64,000 nucleotides of DNA. It comes from Austropuccinia psidii. Its lineage: Eukaryota; Basidiomycota; Pucciniomycetes; Pucciniales; Sphaerophragmiaceae. Within the stretch, counting starts at the first letter, position 1. Every line of letters begins with the position of its first letter. The stretch lies in NCBI GenBank assembly GCA_023105745.1, contig JALGQZ010000001.1:54506937-54570936 (forward strand), given 5' to 3'. Both the position numbers and the translations under genes were made by a program. The notes below the pieces were generated by a model, which was not told where the DNA came from, searched no databases, and worked only from the letters and a program-made list of their open reading frames with translations. Positions 12,559 through 23,786 of the stretch are shown piece after piece.

Positions 12559-14658
12559 TGATTTTCCCCTTCTTTGGACATTTATTGGCTAAATGGGTGG
12601 TGCTTTGGCAAATATGGGACTTTCTGACTGTATCTGCAGATTTATACTTAATATTATTAGAATTTTCTTTGTGGTTTTTGTCCACAGAATCTTTCCAAGG
12701 TGTATTAAACCTTGTTTTGAGATTCACCCTACTAGAACCAATTTTGGTTCTGGTGGTTACTTCCTCTAATATATTGATAATATCCTCTGCTGAAGATTGT
12801 TCAGTAGTCCTGCTTTTGACAGCATGCTCTAAGTCACCTCCACATTGTCTCAGAATTTTTCTATGGATCATAAATTCTGACATGTCTGGATATAATGCTG
12901 TTAATATGTCTTTTTGTTGGAAAAACCATGGTAAAGCTTTGTCTTTATCAGCATTAAATTTGGCAGATTCAAAGGCTGTTTCAGCTTTAAACCTCCAAGC
13001 ATCATTTGCCTATTTGTTAATGATTTGGGTTTTCCACCAAGTCCAACTCTGGTGTCCATGTGCTTGTCTTATTTTGATGTACCATCTGTGAGCTGATTCG
13101 GTAAACAAGGTGTTAAATCTTGCTGTTACCAATCTGTCTGGTAGATCAAAATCCTCTTTGATCATGTCAATACCTCTAATGAATTCCATATGGTCATACT
13201 CTCCTTGACCACTGAAGTGGGGCCATTCTTTAAGTTTTGAAACTTTGTTCAAGAGTGCTTGGCCCATTGATGGTTCCAAGTTATGAAAAGAAATAGAAAA
13301 TTCATCTTTTAACTGTGAATTTTCAATATCCAATACTTGTGGATTAGGAATTCTTGCTCCCTCATTTTGGTTGAGAGGTGTAGACATTCTTGGCAAGGTG
13401 TTTAGCAGTTGTTCAATATCATTCATTTTACTGTTGTTACACCTTTGTGAATTTCTTAATTCATGTTGTAAGCTTTGTATAGAGTCTATGAAATTCTTTT
13501 TATGATCATCCTCTTTATATGTAAGCTCATTCCATAATTCTGTTTGTTTAGTATTATCAGATATAACTTCATTCAACTTTATTGTTAATTTTGATATTTC
13601 CTCTCTTGAGGTATTAAAATGCTTTTTCAAGGCAACTGTATTTGTCTTTACTTCTGCAAATGATTTTGAAATATAATCAAGAGCTTTTTTATTATCTTCT
13701 TTGATAGTGTTTATGGCTTGTTTTATTCTTGTTTCAATTATGTCATCAATATTGAATTTATAATATTTGTCTGTTAATTCTTTAATAATGGCAGATTGTT
13801 CATTTATCTTAATGCCAAAAGAATTATCATTATTGGAAGTTTTGATTGTTCTTAAAACTATTTAAAAGCATTTAAGTGTATCATTTATTTGGCGCAGACT
13901 CAAGTTATTTGTTTTAAGATTGTCAGAAATTTATGTATTCTGATCAGAAAGATGACTTTTTACGTCAATATTAGCTTTATACAGCTCTGGAATACAATTA
14001 AAAGGATCAGAAATCATTTTCAATATTTTAATGTGGCTTCCTCCTTCTTTTGTAATTCCATCATGGTTCTGGCAATCTGAAATACATTTTCCATGGCATC
14101 CTGTAGCCCTGGCTGTAAGGCTTTGGGGCTGGTGCCTTCCCTTTGCCCTTGTTTGGAGTTTGTGGCTGCTTTTTCACGTTGAAATTTCTGCTTCTGGCCA
14201 CTGGGGCTGTTTTTGGCACTGGTTTGGGTGGTGGAGGGTTGTTTTTCCTCCATTCTAGTGTCAAAAGCATCATGTTTTTCTTCTCCATAAATGGATGCCA
14301 TCCATTGAGCAATTTGAAAGTATTGGGATGGCCCAGGAACTTTCTCACAGTCAGGTAAGAATTAATTCAATTCTTCCACAGGTCTGCAAGGATCTGGTAC
14401 TCCTTGAACTGAAGTGCATTGTTGTATGCACTGTGACTGGCTTTGTATATGTCCACAGAGGCTTGTTGTGGCGGTGTCAGCTCTTTTTGAAGGTAAAATG
14501 GTATTATAAGCTTCAGAATGACCCATTTTAGTTGCTTGCAAGTCATCAACTGACCCTTTTCCTTTGGTACCTGATTGGCCTCTGCCATAATCACGTCTAT
14601 GATCTTTCTGGGAGCTCCTTGAGGGGTTATAGCTGGCTCCTGACCTGGTTGAAGGCAT
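12530..14658 (-). pseudogene. gag: gag of Element 2, broken
   Basis: The frame starts MPSTRSGASYNPS at 14658 and is open to a stop at 14362. It continues in the same frame to 14020, where a deletion and frame change break it. Later pieces are 13010-13630 (coiled-coil-like N-terminal part, then LKEWPHFSGQGEYDHMEFI and the Trp-rich SAHRWYIKIRQAHGHQSWTW, a rust gypsy gag core) and 12530-12883 (MSEFMIHRKILRQCGGDLEHA, then zinc knuckle CQSTTHLANKC without a visible first Cys pair partner problem: the preceding residues read SHICQ). It ends by overlapping the protease frame. The first 600 bases overlap ORF1 in another frame. The start ATG lies inside the ORF1 intron (see 14645-14708). Confidence 0.8.
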
Positions 14659-14928
14659 AATTATGGTTAAAAAGGCTTAAAATAGTAATTTTACGTCAAA
14701 ATGCTTACTATTTGCCAAATCTTTGGCTTTCTGAAGAGTATTACTTATTTCCAAGTTGATTAATTCAGAATAAATTGGCTCTGGTTGGATATTCTGAGTC
14801 ACAATAATAGTACTATTACGATCAGAATTAAAAGTACTGGCAGGAATAATGCTGGTTACTGTTGAGGCTGTTTCAATGTTTTCTTGTCTTACCACGCTGT
14901 CAGACACTAAAATTAAATAAAAAACCAA
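14020..14928 (-). pseudogene. ORF1 of Element 2, spliced, overlapping gag
   Basis: Upstream reading frame of unknown function. The first open piece (14677-14928) contains SDSVVRQENIETASTVTSII and ends in KAKDLANS. Removing an intron at 14645-14708 joins it in frame to QEPAITPQGAP and on to MIMAEANQVPKEKGQLMTC (14367-14594). After one stop the frame continues to TVRKFLGHPNTFKLLNGWHP and a Pro/Lys-rich tail (14061-14348). The end of the gene (TMMELQKKEE) is now found in the gag frame because of a small deletion near 14085. The protein is basic at the C-terminus and may bind nucleic acid, but no known domain is visible. An equivalent ORF1 exists in Element 3. Confidence 0.65.
14645..14708 (-). 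other. Probable intron in ORF1 of Element 2 holding the gag start codon
   Basis: On the minus strand the donor is A|GTAAGC at 14709/14708 and the acceptor is CAACCAG|GTCAGG at 14645/14644, length 64 bases. Splicing joins two long same-phase coding pieces (...LANS|QEPAITPQ). The gag ATG (14658-14656) is 14 bases before the acceptor. Unspliced RNA therefore keeps the Gag start and spliced RNA loses it. Confidence 0.6.
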
Positions 14929-15110
14929 TTAATTCAGTAAAAAAAGGATATTTCAAAAAAGAAATTAAAATATAAGCCTCACTTATAATATTAAAAAAAT
15001 TATTTTTTTATTGATTTTTTGAATTATAAGTATTTCTTATATGTTTTCAAATTTTTCAATATAAGAAAAAGGATTTAAAAAGAGTAAAAAAGTATGTCAC
15101 AGGTAAAATA

Positions 15111-15129
15111 TCACGGCTGGGCCCCCAAA
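15111..15129 (-). other. Primer-binding site of Element 2
   Basis: Directly inside the 5' LTR the minus strand reads TTTGGGGGCCCAGCCGTGA. Element 3 has TTTTGGGGGCC in the same place, so both seem to use a tRNA whose 3' end pairs with TGGGGGCC. I cannot name the tRNA. Confidence 0.65.
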
Positions 15130-16957
15130 TGTAAGGTGTGGATATGAAACTTTGATTAAAAATCAAGTACTTTTCCTGTCCTCAAAATTTGTATAAGGTA
15201 AAAATCAATTAAAAATAGTAAGAAATAATATTTTTAAGAAAAAACACACCAATTTTATTGTTTATAACTTTATTAGTATAAAACAATAATATTATAAAAA
15301 CTTATTGTTTTACCAACAATAAAAATTTATCCAAAAAATACTCTACAAGAGATATTTTCAGGCTACAAAAGAAATTTCTTCAAGAGCAATTTCAATTGGA
15401 ATTAATTGAGCAAAGAACTTCAAGAAATTAATTAAAGAAAAGATTCTTTAAAAAGAGTATTAAAGAGAAAATGCGCCCAAAAGTGACCAGAGTGAATTTG
15501 GAAACAAAGTGACAAAGTCTACAGTGATGAAAGATGCTTTAATTCACTTTTGGGGTGGTTCAGGGGTAAAAATGATTATAAGAGTTACAAACAATGATTA
15601 TAATAGTTTTCCACGTGGTTAAAAGGTTCAAAAAGATTTAAAAAAGGTGGTTGGAATCTTTTATTGATTGGTTTAACAGTGTTTAAACTAATTAATAAAA
15701 GGAAAAGATTCTAACATGAAGAGAAAAGTGGGGCAAAGAAGACATTCTTTTATAGCCATAAATTTTCTTACTCCAAAAGTAAAATTTACTCTTGTCAGTC
15801 GTGAAAAACAGTCTGAAAACAGAAAAGCCAATTATGGCATCATTGAACCCTGGTTTGGACCAAAAAAGGGCTGGTTTAAGCAATTTTTAGCCATTTTAGA
15901 CCCTTAAATCAGCCATTACTATAGCAATACCTGGTCTAGAGCCTTCAAAACAAGTAAGAATGTGTGTGAGAGACATAGAAACCATTTAAAACTGTTTTTA
16001 CTATGATTGTTTTATCTTAAAGGTAGTTTTACCCTCTTGGACACAGCTAAAACTACCCCAGTTGGTATTATAACCTCATCATCAATTGAGTCCACAGACC
16101 CTGTAACTCAATTCCAGGCCAAAAGTGATGAGCTTTTGCGTGAATTTTGACATCCCACGCCTGTCAGCAAGGATTTTGGGGGTCTAGCTCCCCCTTAGAG
16201 CTGGAGTTCCTTTCCCCCCAAATTTAAACTTTCCAATTTATTTTTCCTTTAATTCCTCATCATGTATTATACTTATACTTTACATATATAATTTGATTGA
16301 GTTTTACAGCCCAATAAAGTAATAATTAATACCTCATATGTAAATCAAAGTTCACTTATGAATTACACGCACACATTTTGACATTTCAATTGAATTCAAT
16401 TGAAAATACTTTAATTCCTCATAGCTTTTAAAATATACATAACACCTCACTTTTAACACAAATTTTGGTTATTAACACTACATGTGAGGTGAATTAAACT
16501 AAAGTTTTGAGGATTTTCAATTTTCATACAGAAAATACTAAAAACTTCATTTAAGCTTATTTAGAGTTGAGTAACAAAATCTTTACTCAGAGGTGACCCC
16601 ACCTGATTTTTTATGAGGAATCCAATGGTGAAATAATTTTTATATGTTTATTTATTGGATAAAAAGTTATAATAATTTTTATTTAACTCTTTTCCAAATT
16701 TGTTTATTTTTTTTTACAATTTTGTTAAAAATTCATTTTTACTTAATTTTTGCAAGTATAAGTGTAATTTTACAATTTCAAAATTTAATGTAATTTTCTT
16801 TTTAAATTGTAATTAAATTTTTAATTGTGAATATGATCTTATATTTATATATTGATTTTCATTTTAATAATATCAATAAATTTATTTTATTTATATTTAT
16901 ATGTTAATTTTGTATTTGTGGTGTTTTGGATATATGAAATTACCTCTAAGGCTCACA
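15130..16957 (-). repeat. 5' LTR of Element 2 (LTR-B)
   Basis: Reads TGTAAGGTGTGG to AAGGCTCACA on the plus strand, 1828 bases, partner of 8080-9921. Flanked on the outside by the target duplication ACTAG (16958-16962). Confidence 0.94.
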
Positions 16958-16962
16958 ACTAG

Positions 16963-18200
16963 TCAGGACCTGGCCACTGCTGTCAACAGTGTTTCTCTTG
17001 TTGGTGAACTTAAGCCACCTTCCACTACTTCTTCTGTACATATCCCTTCCATAATTCCCTCTCGGTCATTACTTCAATCAAGAGATGAAGTCTTTAAAGA
17101 CATAAAAGATTTTGGATAAGATGTTGCTATACATTCACTTCATCTCTTTTAAGGGGATATGGACCATTCTGCTTTGTTTTTTAATGCCTCCCTGGATGAG
17201 CAGAGGGATGAGGGGTTAGAGCCAGAAGAAATTAAAACTGTGCTGAAACTAGTTCCTCCCAATCACCAATATTTGGATGTATTCTTCAAGGTGAAAGCAG
17301 AGAAACTTCCTCCACACTGCGCCTGTGATGATCATATCAAATTGGAGGGTCTTCTACCTACAGTTGGTGCTATCTACTCATTATAAAATCAAGAGTCAGA
17401 AACACTGTGGGCCTACATTTCAGAGAATGTAGAGAAAGCTTTCATAAGGACAAGCTCCTCTTCAACAGGAGCACCTGTAATTTTTGTTAAGAAAAAGGAT
17501 GGTGGCCTTGGTTTGTGTGTTGACTACTGAAAACTAAATGCTGTCTCTAAGAAGAACAGTTATCCCGTTCCTCCTATCAACCAGCTTCTTACCATATTCA
17601 ACAGTTTCACTATCCTCTCCAAGATAGACCTGCCTGGTGCATATAATATCCTGAGAATTAAAGCAGGGGATGAGCATTTAACTGGCTTTAGAACCAAATA
17701 TGGTATTTATGAGTATTTGGTTATTCCATTTTGCCTTACCAATGCTTCTGCTTCTTTCCAAAATATTGTAAATAATATATTTGCAGATTTCTTGGATATC
17801 TTTGTTGTAGTTTATCTAGATGATATTATGTTCTTTTCTAGTTTTGAGAAGGAACATGTCAAACATGTGGTCTCTGCTCTCCAAATACTGAGGAACAATA
17901 ATCCATCTTCTAAATCCTCAAAGCGTGTATTCCATGCCTCAAGTGTGTAATACTTAGGTTATGTTGTTTCAAGTTATGGCGTCAAGATGTATTCTTCAAA
18001 AGTTCAGAAAATTCTCAATTGCCCTCAGTCCATGAACATCAAAGCTTTTCAATCCTTCCTTGGCTTTTCCAATTTCTATCATTGTTACATTGAAAATTAC
18101 TCTAAAAAAATTAGTGCTTTAACTTCCCTTCTCACAAAAAAACTCTCCTTTTATCTTCAATGAGAAATCTCTTAGTAAGCTTCAGATACTCAAAGAAGCC
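16963..18200 (+). pseudogene. pol: reverse transcriptase of Element 1, broken
   Basis: Continues the polyprotein of Element 1 right of Element 2. The linker (VPPNHQYLDVFFKVKAEKLPPH, 17250-17320) and fingers ([21 protein letters not shown], about 17460-17530) are followed by the palm with VIPFCLTNASASFQNIVNNIF and an intact YLDD box at 17813-17824. The connection domain (NIKAFQSFLGFSNFY) ends near 18080. In-frame stops occur after IYSL (17384), in CVDY*KLN and after ASSV (17948). The VDY*KLN stop replaces what is normally Arg. Confidence 0.88.
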
Positions 18201-18800
18201 TTCACCACTGCTCCTATTATTTCCCATTTTGTTCCTTCTCTACCAACTATTGTAGAGACTGATGCTTCTGATTATGCCTCAAGTGCTGTACTGAGTCAGG
18301 TGAATGACTCAGGAAAGCATCCCATTGCATTTGATAGTTGCAAGCTCCTTCCAGATGAGCTTAACTATGAAATACATGACAAGGAAATCCTTGGAATAGT
18401 TTGAGCTCTTAAGCACTAGAGAGCTTTTCTTTTTTCTCTTTCAAATTCTTTTGAGGTCTTGACAGACCATTCTACTCTTCAGTATATGTCTTCAAAAGTT
18501 CTTACTTGTTGTCGGGACCATTTTTCTGAATTTTTTTCTGATTTTCATTTCACTATCACCTACTGCCCAAGCAGGCTGGCCACTTTACCAGATGCCTTGT
18601 CATGTTGGGATGACATATACCCAGAGAGGGGGGTGGACTTCATCAGCAAGAATCCTCAAATGTTTCATCAAGTCATCAAGCAGGATGGAATTCAAGAGTC
18701 AAGATTCTTCTCAATCAAGGTTCAAATATTCTCAGACTTAGCTGACCAGATTCAAAAAGAAGTATGGAAAGACAAAGACTTCAAGGAAATACTCAAGTAA
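18201..18800 (+). pseudogene. RNase H of Element 1, broken
   Basis: Pieces include ETDASDYASSAVLSQVND (about 18258-18310), NYEIHDKEILGIV, and then two stops exactly where conserved Trp codons stand in ALKHW-type motifs (18402-18420). LTDHSTLQYMSSK with its Asp follows (from 18459), then the linker to integrase (DALSCWDDIYPERG, ending 18800). Catalytic acidic residues are visible but the chain is interrupted. Confidence 0.82.
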
Positions 18801-19700
18801 ATAGAAATAGGTGAATCAATTTCAGATTATTCTCTTGAACATCAAGCCAGGTTATTGTTATTAAATGTTGGAGCAGTAATCCCAAGAAATGAAGAAATCC
18901 AACTTAATATTCTTCAAACACATCATGACTCACCATTGGCTGGCTATCCTGGCCAGGAGGATACCCTCAGGATCCTCCAGAGGGATTTTTATCGGGCTTG
19001 CATGAATCAATTAATTAAGGACTATGTGTCCTCATTTCAGCAATGTTCAAGGAACAAGAAAATTCCCCATAAGAAGTTTGGATTAATCAAGCCTCTTCAA
19101 AATCCATCTGGTCCTTGGAGTTCATTATGAATGGACTTTATAGCTCAACTGCCTCTGTCAAAAAAATTTGATTTAATTTTAGTAGTTGTGCAAAGATTCT
19201 CAAAAATAGCAATCTTCATTACAGCTTATCAAACAATCACTTCTCTGGACTTAGCTCAAATCTTCATTAGCCAGGTCGTTTCCAAACATGGCTTTCCAGT
19301 CAGTATTGTTAGTGATAGAGGATCTTTGTTTGTTTCATAATTCTGGACCAATTTATGTCAGCAGCTCAAGATATCAAGAGATTGTTCAGCTGCCTTTCAT
19401 CCAGAAACAGATGAACAGATAGAGAGAGTAGATCAGATTTTACAACAGTATCTTTGGATGTATGTCAGTTACCATCAAGATGACTGGCACACCTGGTTCC
19501 CTCTGGCTGAATTTGCCTACAATATTTCAGAACATTACTCAACAAAGCAATCACCTTATTTCACCATTTATGGAAGAAATCCCAGCTTTGACTCAATCCA
19601 TATCTATCAAGACTCACCTTCTGGAAATTCATAAAGAAAACTCCAATCAGTAAATCAAGTAGTAAAAGAAAATTAGAGTCAGAAATAAGGCAATTTAAGA
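18801..19700 (+). pseudogene. integrase of Element 1, broken
   Basis: N-terminal zinc finger at 18920-19060: HHDSPLAGYPGQ and SSFQQCSRNKK. The second His is replaced by Tyr and the first Cys of the CxxC pair by Phe, so the HHCC finger is destroyed. The catalytic core follows: MDFIAQLP (first Asp, 19131), VSDRGSLFVS (second Asp, about 19309-19340, then a stop) and TDEQIERVDQ (Glu, about 19405-19440). After that the frame shifts repeatedly. Confidence 0.85.
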
Positions 19701-20193
19701 AGTATGCATATGGAAATAGGAAAATTTCACCTGATTTCCAACCTGAAGACAAAGTATGGCTAGCATCAAAAAATATCAAGACTACAAGACCCACCAAGAG
19801 ACTTTCAGAAAGATGGTTGGGGCCCCCTTAAGTCTTGAAGAAGATTGGAAGCCATGCATATCACCTCACGTTTCTCTCACAATGGATGTCAGTTCACCCC
19901 GTATTCCATGTGTCATTATTAGAACCAATAAATCAGAAAAATATCCCAAATCAAAATCAATTGCCACCACCACCAGCTCTAGTGGAGGAGCAAGAAGAAT
20001 GGGAAGTGGCTCAAGATCTGGACTCAAAACTCAAAAGGGGTGAAACATGGTATCTTGTAGAGTAGAACGGATTCAGTGAAGACCCCAAAAGAACACCTCG
20101 GAAACCAGTTTCCACCCTTAAAAACTAACCAGAGCTTGTCAAGGACTTCCATTCATTGTATCCTGACAAGACTGGCCCAAATACCTCAAGAGT
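19701..20193 (+). pseudogene. integrase C-terminus with chromodomain, Element 1
   Basis: Remnant of the C-terminal part. FHVSLLEPINQK is the usual end of the integrase C-terminal barrel. EEWEVAQDLDSKLKRGETWY then begins a chromodomain, continuing as LVE, a stop at 20063-20065 in place of the aromatic-cage Trp, and NGFSEDPKRTPRKP. A further stop precedes PELVKDFHSLYPDKTGP, the characteristic tail. The chromodomain places this element with the chromoviruses, in which the domain directs insertion to particular chromatin. Confidence 0.85.
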
Positions 20194-20204
20194 TTGAATT
20201 TATG

Positions 20205-20700
20205 GTGCTTGGTGGGGATTGGAGTTTATGAAATTAAGTTCCTCTCCTGGAATGCACCTTTAAGGGGGTATTCTACCTCAATTTTGTGGTTCGCATCACC
20301 TCAGCCAGTTTGTGAGCACTTTTCAGCTCTTTGGACAGATTCACAAGGCCTTGCAACATCTATACCCGCAAATTTGGACCTCTTGTCAAGATATGGCCAA
20401 ATTTCTTCTTTTATTTTATTTTTTCCTTTCCCAAATTATGAAATTTATCATTATTCAAGACATTCATTACTTCAAACTCAATTATGGCAAAGCTTATCTG
20501 TTTTATTGTGCTTGGTGGGGAGTCGAAGCTATGAATGTAAGCTCCATCTCATGATATGTGTCTCTGAGGGTTCTACTTGTAAAACATCACCTTGGCCACT
20601 CTGTGAGCATCAAATGCTTGTTTTTTATCTTTCAGAACATTCATGGCCAAAATCAAGCAGCTCACTACAAGAAGGACAAACCTCAGAGATTTCTCTATTT
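20205..20700 (+). repeat. Diverged direct duplication in the 3' region
   Basis: GTGCTTGGTGGGGATTGGAG (about 20205) is echoed by GTGCTTGGTGGGGAGTCGAA (about 20509), followed in both by ATGAA, then AAG(T/C)TCC. About 70 bases on, GCATCACCTCAGCCAGTTTG is echoed by ACATCACCTTGGCCACTCTG. The spacing is about 304 bases. Confidence 0.6.
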
Positions 20701-21063
20701 CTTCTCTTTACTCTCTTTTTCTCTAAAGTTCTTTTCTTTCTTCAATTGTATAATCTTGTTTCTTTTATTTCTTTATATAGCAGAAGCATCCCCTCCCATA
20801 TCATGTATTGGGAGGTTGCATTCATTTTCTATTTTCTATTTTTAGTAATTATAAGGGTGGGGAAATTGAAAATTTGTATCATTCTTTTCACCACACCTTC
20901 AGTGTTGATCCTTGAGATGGGGACCTCTTACCTGGAACAAACTGGCTTACGACCAATTGGAATGGGCCCTCCAACATTGGTCCACCCAGCCGCCTCCCTC
21001 TACTTGGAACCAGTCACTAATACAAGATATCAGTATCACAATCAATCAAGAATATCACCATAC

Positions 21064-22503
21064 TGTCACAAGCATGGAAATTCAAGCACTTTGACCTCAA
21101 TATGTCATATCCATGCCATATCCATAATCATTGGCCAAAATGGCCATTTCATTATTTTATGGCTTTTATGGTAATTTCATCATCTGGGGCCAGCCTGTCC
21201 CCTTTATAATCATCAGGCCTTTCCTGGCCTTGTTTTGCTTTTGGACAGTCTTTTGTATTTTCCAATCAACAGGTTAAATACAGCCCAAAAGCCTGTATTT
21301 GGCTCTTTAAGCTTTAAATACAGATGTGTGCATTTTGCTGTATTTGCCATTTTAGGCCATTTTCCCATGTAATATGGAAAATATACCCAAATGGCCATAT
21401 TAGGCCATTTAAGGTTTAATTTCCAGATTTGCGCATTTTTTGCACACTTTGCGCAAATACAGTTTTAAAGATGTATTAGCTGTATTTGGCCAAAAAAACC
21501 AAAGAAACTCTTTCACCTACAAAGCAACTCAAAACCCAATCTTCACTTATATCCTCCTGGCATCAATCCAAAAGGCCTTTGGCCATTTTCAACCTCCAAT
21601 AACCCAAAGTGCCATAAATGGTGTTATGCACCATTATGCATCTTTTTTTATCAGAAATCCAATGGTTATTTCAACGTTTGATCAGGTCATCATGGAAAGC
21701 CATCCAGAGGATTAATCAAGGCTCAAAAGAAAAGTGTCAATGTCATATACCAATCACACCATCAAGCAATCATTGGTTATTCTCATTCACAGTATTCCTT
21801 CAAGGGAACACTGGAAGTTCATTCTCAAGGGATATTCAAGAGGAATTTCCAAAAAGAACTTTCCAAGGGTCAGTTATCCATCAATCCACCCTGGAAGTCA
21901 CATTCATTCAATACAGTCTGGATTCATCAAGACCTGTATTTCAATCATACACCATGGGAATTGCATTCATCCCAGTTCATTTCCCAATTTGGCAAGGTAT
22001 ACACCTTATAAAGCAGTAAATAACGCTTCAAGGATTCAATACAGACCAGCTGTCAGCCTGAAGGAGTCAAGCTCTCAGCTTTTCACATATACCAGCCTGC
22101 TTTGACCCTGGGGGATTTCCCCCAGTTAATTAATATATTTTGATTTTATCTTATCTTTATTTATATTATCATTTTGTTAAGTGAATATTGATATCATCAA
22201 GTCAGTCATTTAGCACCTCTTTCTATTTCTTTCTTTTCCTGTCAATGCATATTTGGTGGTAATATCCTGACTAATTCCATTATTAATTTTGTCAGGTTGA
22301 AACAGTGATTAAGAACTTGCTTGGTTGGCTCTTTGGCCATTTGGTTTCTCATTTCTGTTATTGCATCTCATCTTTTGTACCTTCATATTTCTTAGATAAA
22401 TTGATGCTTTTATTTTATCTTTCTTCTTTTCGATTCTTCCCAGTGAGTTCCATGATTGCTGAGTTCCAGGCCGCTTTTGTTTTCCAGTAGAGCCCCTGGG
22501 ACA
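21064..22503 (+). repeat. Solo LTR (LTR-C family) in the 3' region of Element 1
   Basis: Starts TGTCACAAGC and ends CCTGGGACA, 1440 bases, flanked by CATAC at 21059-21063 and 22504-22508. It shares blocks with LTR-A (CACATATACCAGCC..., CCCCCAGTTAATTAAT, GTTGAAACAGTG, GAGTTCCAGGCC, AGAGCCCCTG), so it is a longer relative lying in the same orientation. No internal region is present. Confidence 0.9.
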
Positions 22504-23699
22504 CATACTCACAGTTGGAATAACCTGAAATACCATCAGGGGGAAGGGCTTCAGAAACTGGGAACTCTTTCCCAAAAGGCCCATTGTTCTTGCTCCAAAA
22601 TTATTTTTTCAATTTGAAAGCTGGCATTCCAGGGCAACAACACGGCTTCTTCCCCAAAAAACAAAAATGGCACTTTGAAGACTTTGGATTGAAATTTTGG
22701 AAGCACTCCTTTCCTTTCATCAAAGACTCAGTACAATCAGAATCAAGAAATCAAACTTCTTTCCAGCCATCATATGTTTGAGAAGGATAAAATTGGCCAA
22801 AAGAAGCCGTTGACCAAGGCTGCCCAATCAACTGAGGATGCCAGAACCACAAAGAACAGATGGTAGTGGCACAAAAGGGGATGATTCATTGAGTTCAGTC
22901 AGTTTGGAACTCATGACTACAGATTGTGGAACAGAAGAATTCAAGCCATCAGATTATGCACACCAAGCCTGAAGAAATCATCAAGGGTGTGGGAGTCATA
23001 ACTCATTTTATGGCCCCCTAAATGCCCTCAATGTGGGGCTCCAAGGCTTCTTGGGCCCCAATCAACAATCCAGGATCTCCCCTTTCTTGATGTCCCTGGA
23101 CCACTCTCAATGGGCCCAGGCCATATAGGTAAAATTGGGAAGTGGGCAATTTTCTTGTCCCATGGACCCCCTGAAGCCCCAGAAAATTTGGGCCCAGGGA
23201 GACTCCACTAGCCCCCCACAGAGTGTGGTGTACAGGCCACGGACTGTGGAGACAAAAGTTCACTAAGGCCTTAAAATTCCTAAAAATGGGCTTAGACCCA
23301 AATTAGTCCCAAAGGCCATTTTTTGGGGCCATATCTTCAAGGAAAATGGGGACAAGACCCCTCCTTTAAATTGTCAAATTATTAATAATGGCTGAAGGCA
23401 AGAAGGGGCCCAAAACAATATTTTGGCCAAATATTAAATTGGGTATATGTTCATATACTCATTAATCATTAATTTGCTAGAAGAAGAGCTTAATGGCCTT
23501 ATTTTTGGGATAAAACCCAAGCCAAGGAATGAAAGATATCTTGCTGAATGAATCCAAAGTAAAAGCATAATTTGAAAGCTGGAATGTACTTACTTAAGAC
23601 AAAGGGGAAGGACAAGTTAACCAAAGATGAAAATGAAGAAGGAAAAAGAATTTTAAGAAGAATTATCAAGAGGAAATAAAATTAAAAGAAAATCTTTTT

Positions 23700-23713
23700 A
23701 AAAAAAATGGGGG
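23700..23713 (+). other. Purine-rich tract, candidate polypurine tract of Element 1
   Basis: AAAAAAAATGGGGGATA lies about 75 bases upstream of the 3' LTR instead of touching it. It is the only tract of this kind near that LTR. Either the true tract has decayed or extra sequence separates it from the LTR. Confidence 0.35.
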
Positions 23714-23786
23714 ATATTGAGATGCCACTCAACTGCGGAAGGGTATTATGGTGTTCAGGAGCCCACCAGTTTCAAGAGGTGCATAC

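Larger units (their letters stand above)
8080..16957 (-). mobile_element. Element 2: Ty3/gypsy retrotransposon nested in Element 1
   Basis: An 8878-base insertion flanked by ACTAG at 8075-8079 and 16958-16962. The two LTRs are 1842 and 1828 bases. Coding is on the minus strand: 5' LTR 15130-16957, primer site, ORF1, gag, protease, reverse transcriptase, RNase H, a stub where integrase should be, polypurine tract and 3' LTR 8080-9921. Reading frames are broken in several places, the reverse-transcriptase active site is changed and the integrase core is missing. Three other LTR-B copies in the window (3480, 30505, 44755) belong to the same family. Confidence 0.95.
20194..23786 (+). other. Long 3' non-pol region of Element 1
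   Basis: Leaving out the solo LTR at 21064-22503, about 2.1 kb separate the end of pol from the 3' LTR. The plus strand is open from 20194 to 21174 (326 codons) but shows no recognisable domain and seems to be chance. The region is less AT-rich than its surroundings near 22800-23350, with runs such as GGGGCC. A segment is duplicated (20207 and 20511). It may be an old captured or satellite-like insert. Confidence 0.5.

Noticed and set aside
12462..13091. 209-codon hydrophobic plus-strand frame in Element 2
   Set aside because: Antisense of gag and the zinc-knuckle region; hydrophobicity results from complementing Lys/Glu-rich coding.
20194..21174. 326-codon open frame after the chromodomain
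   Set aside because: No domain, contains the internal duplication and runs into the solo LTR at 21064, so at least its end cannot be original coding.
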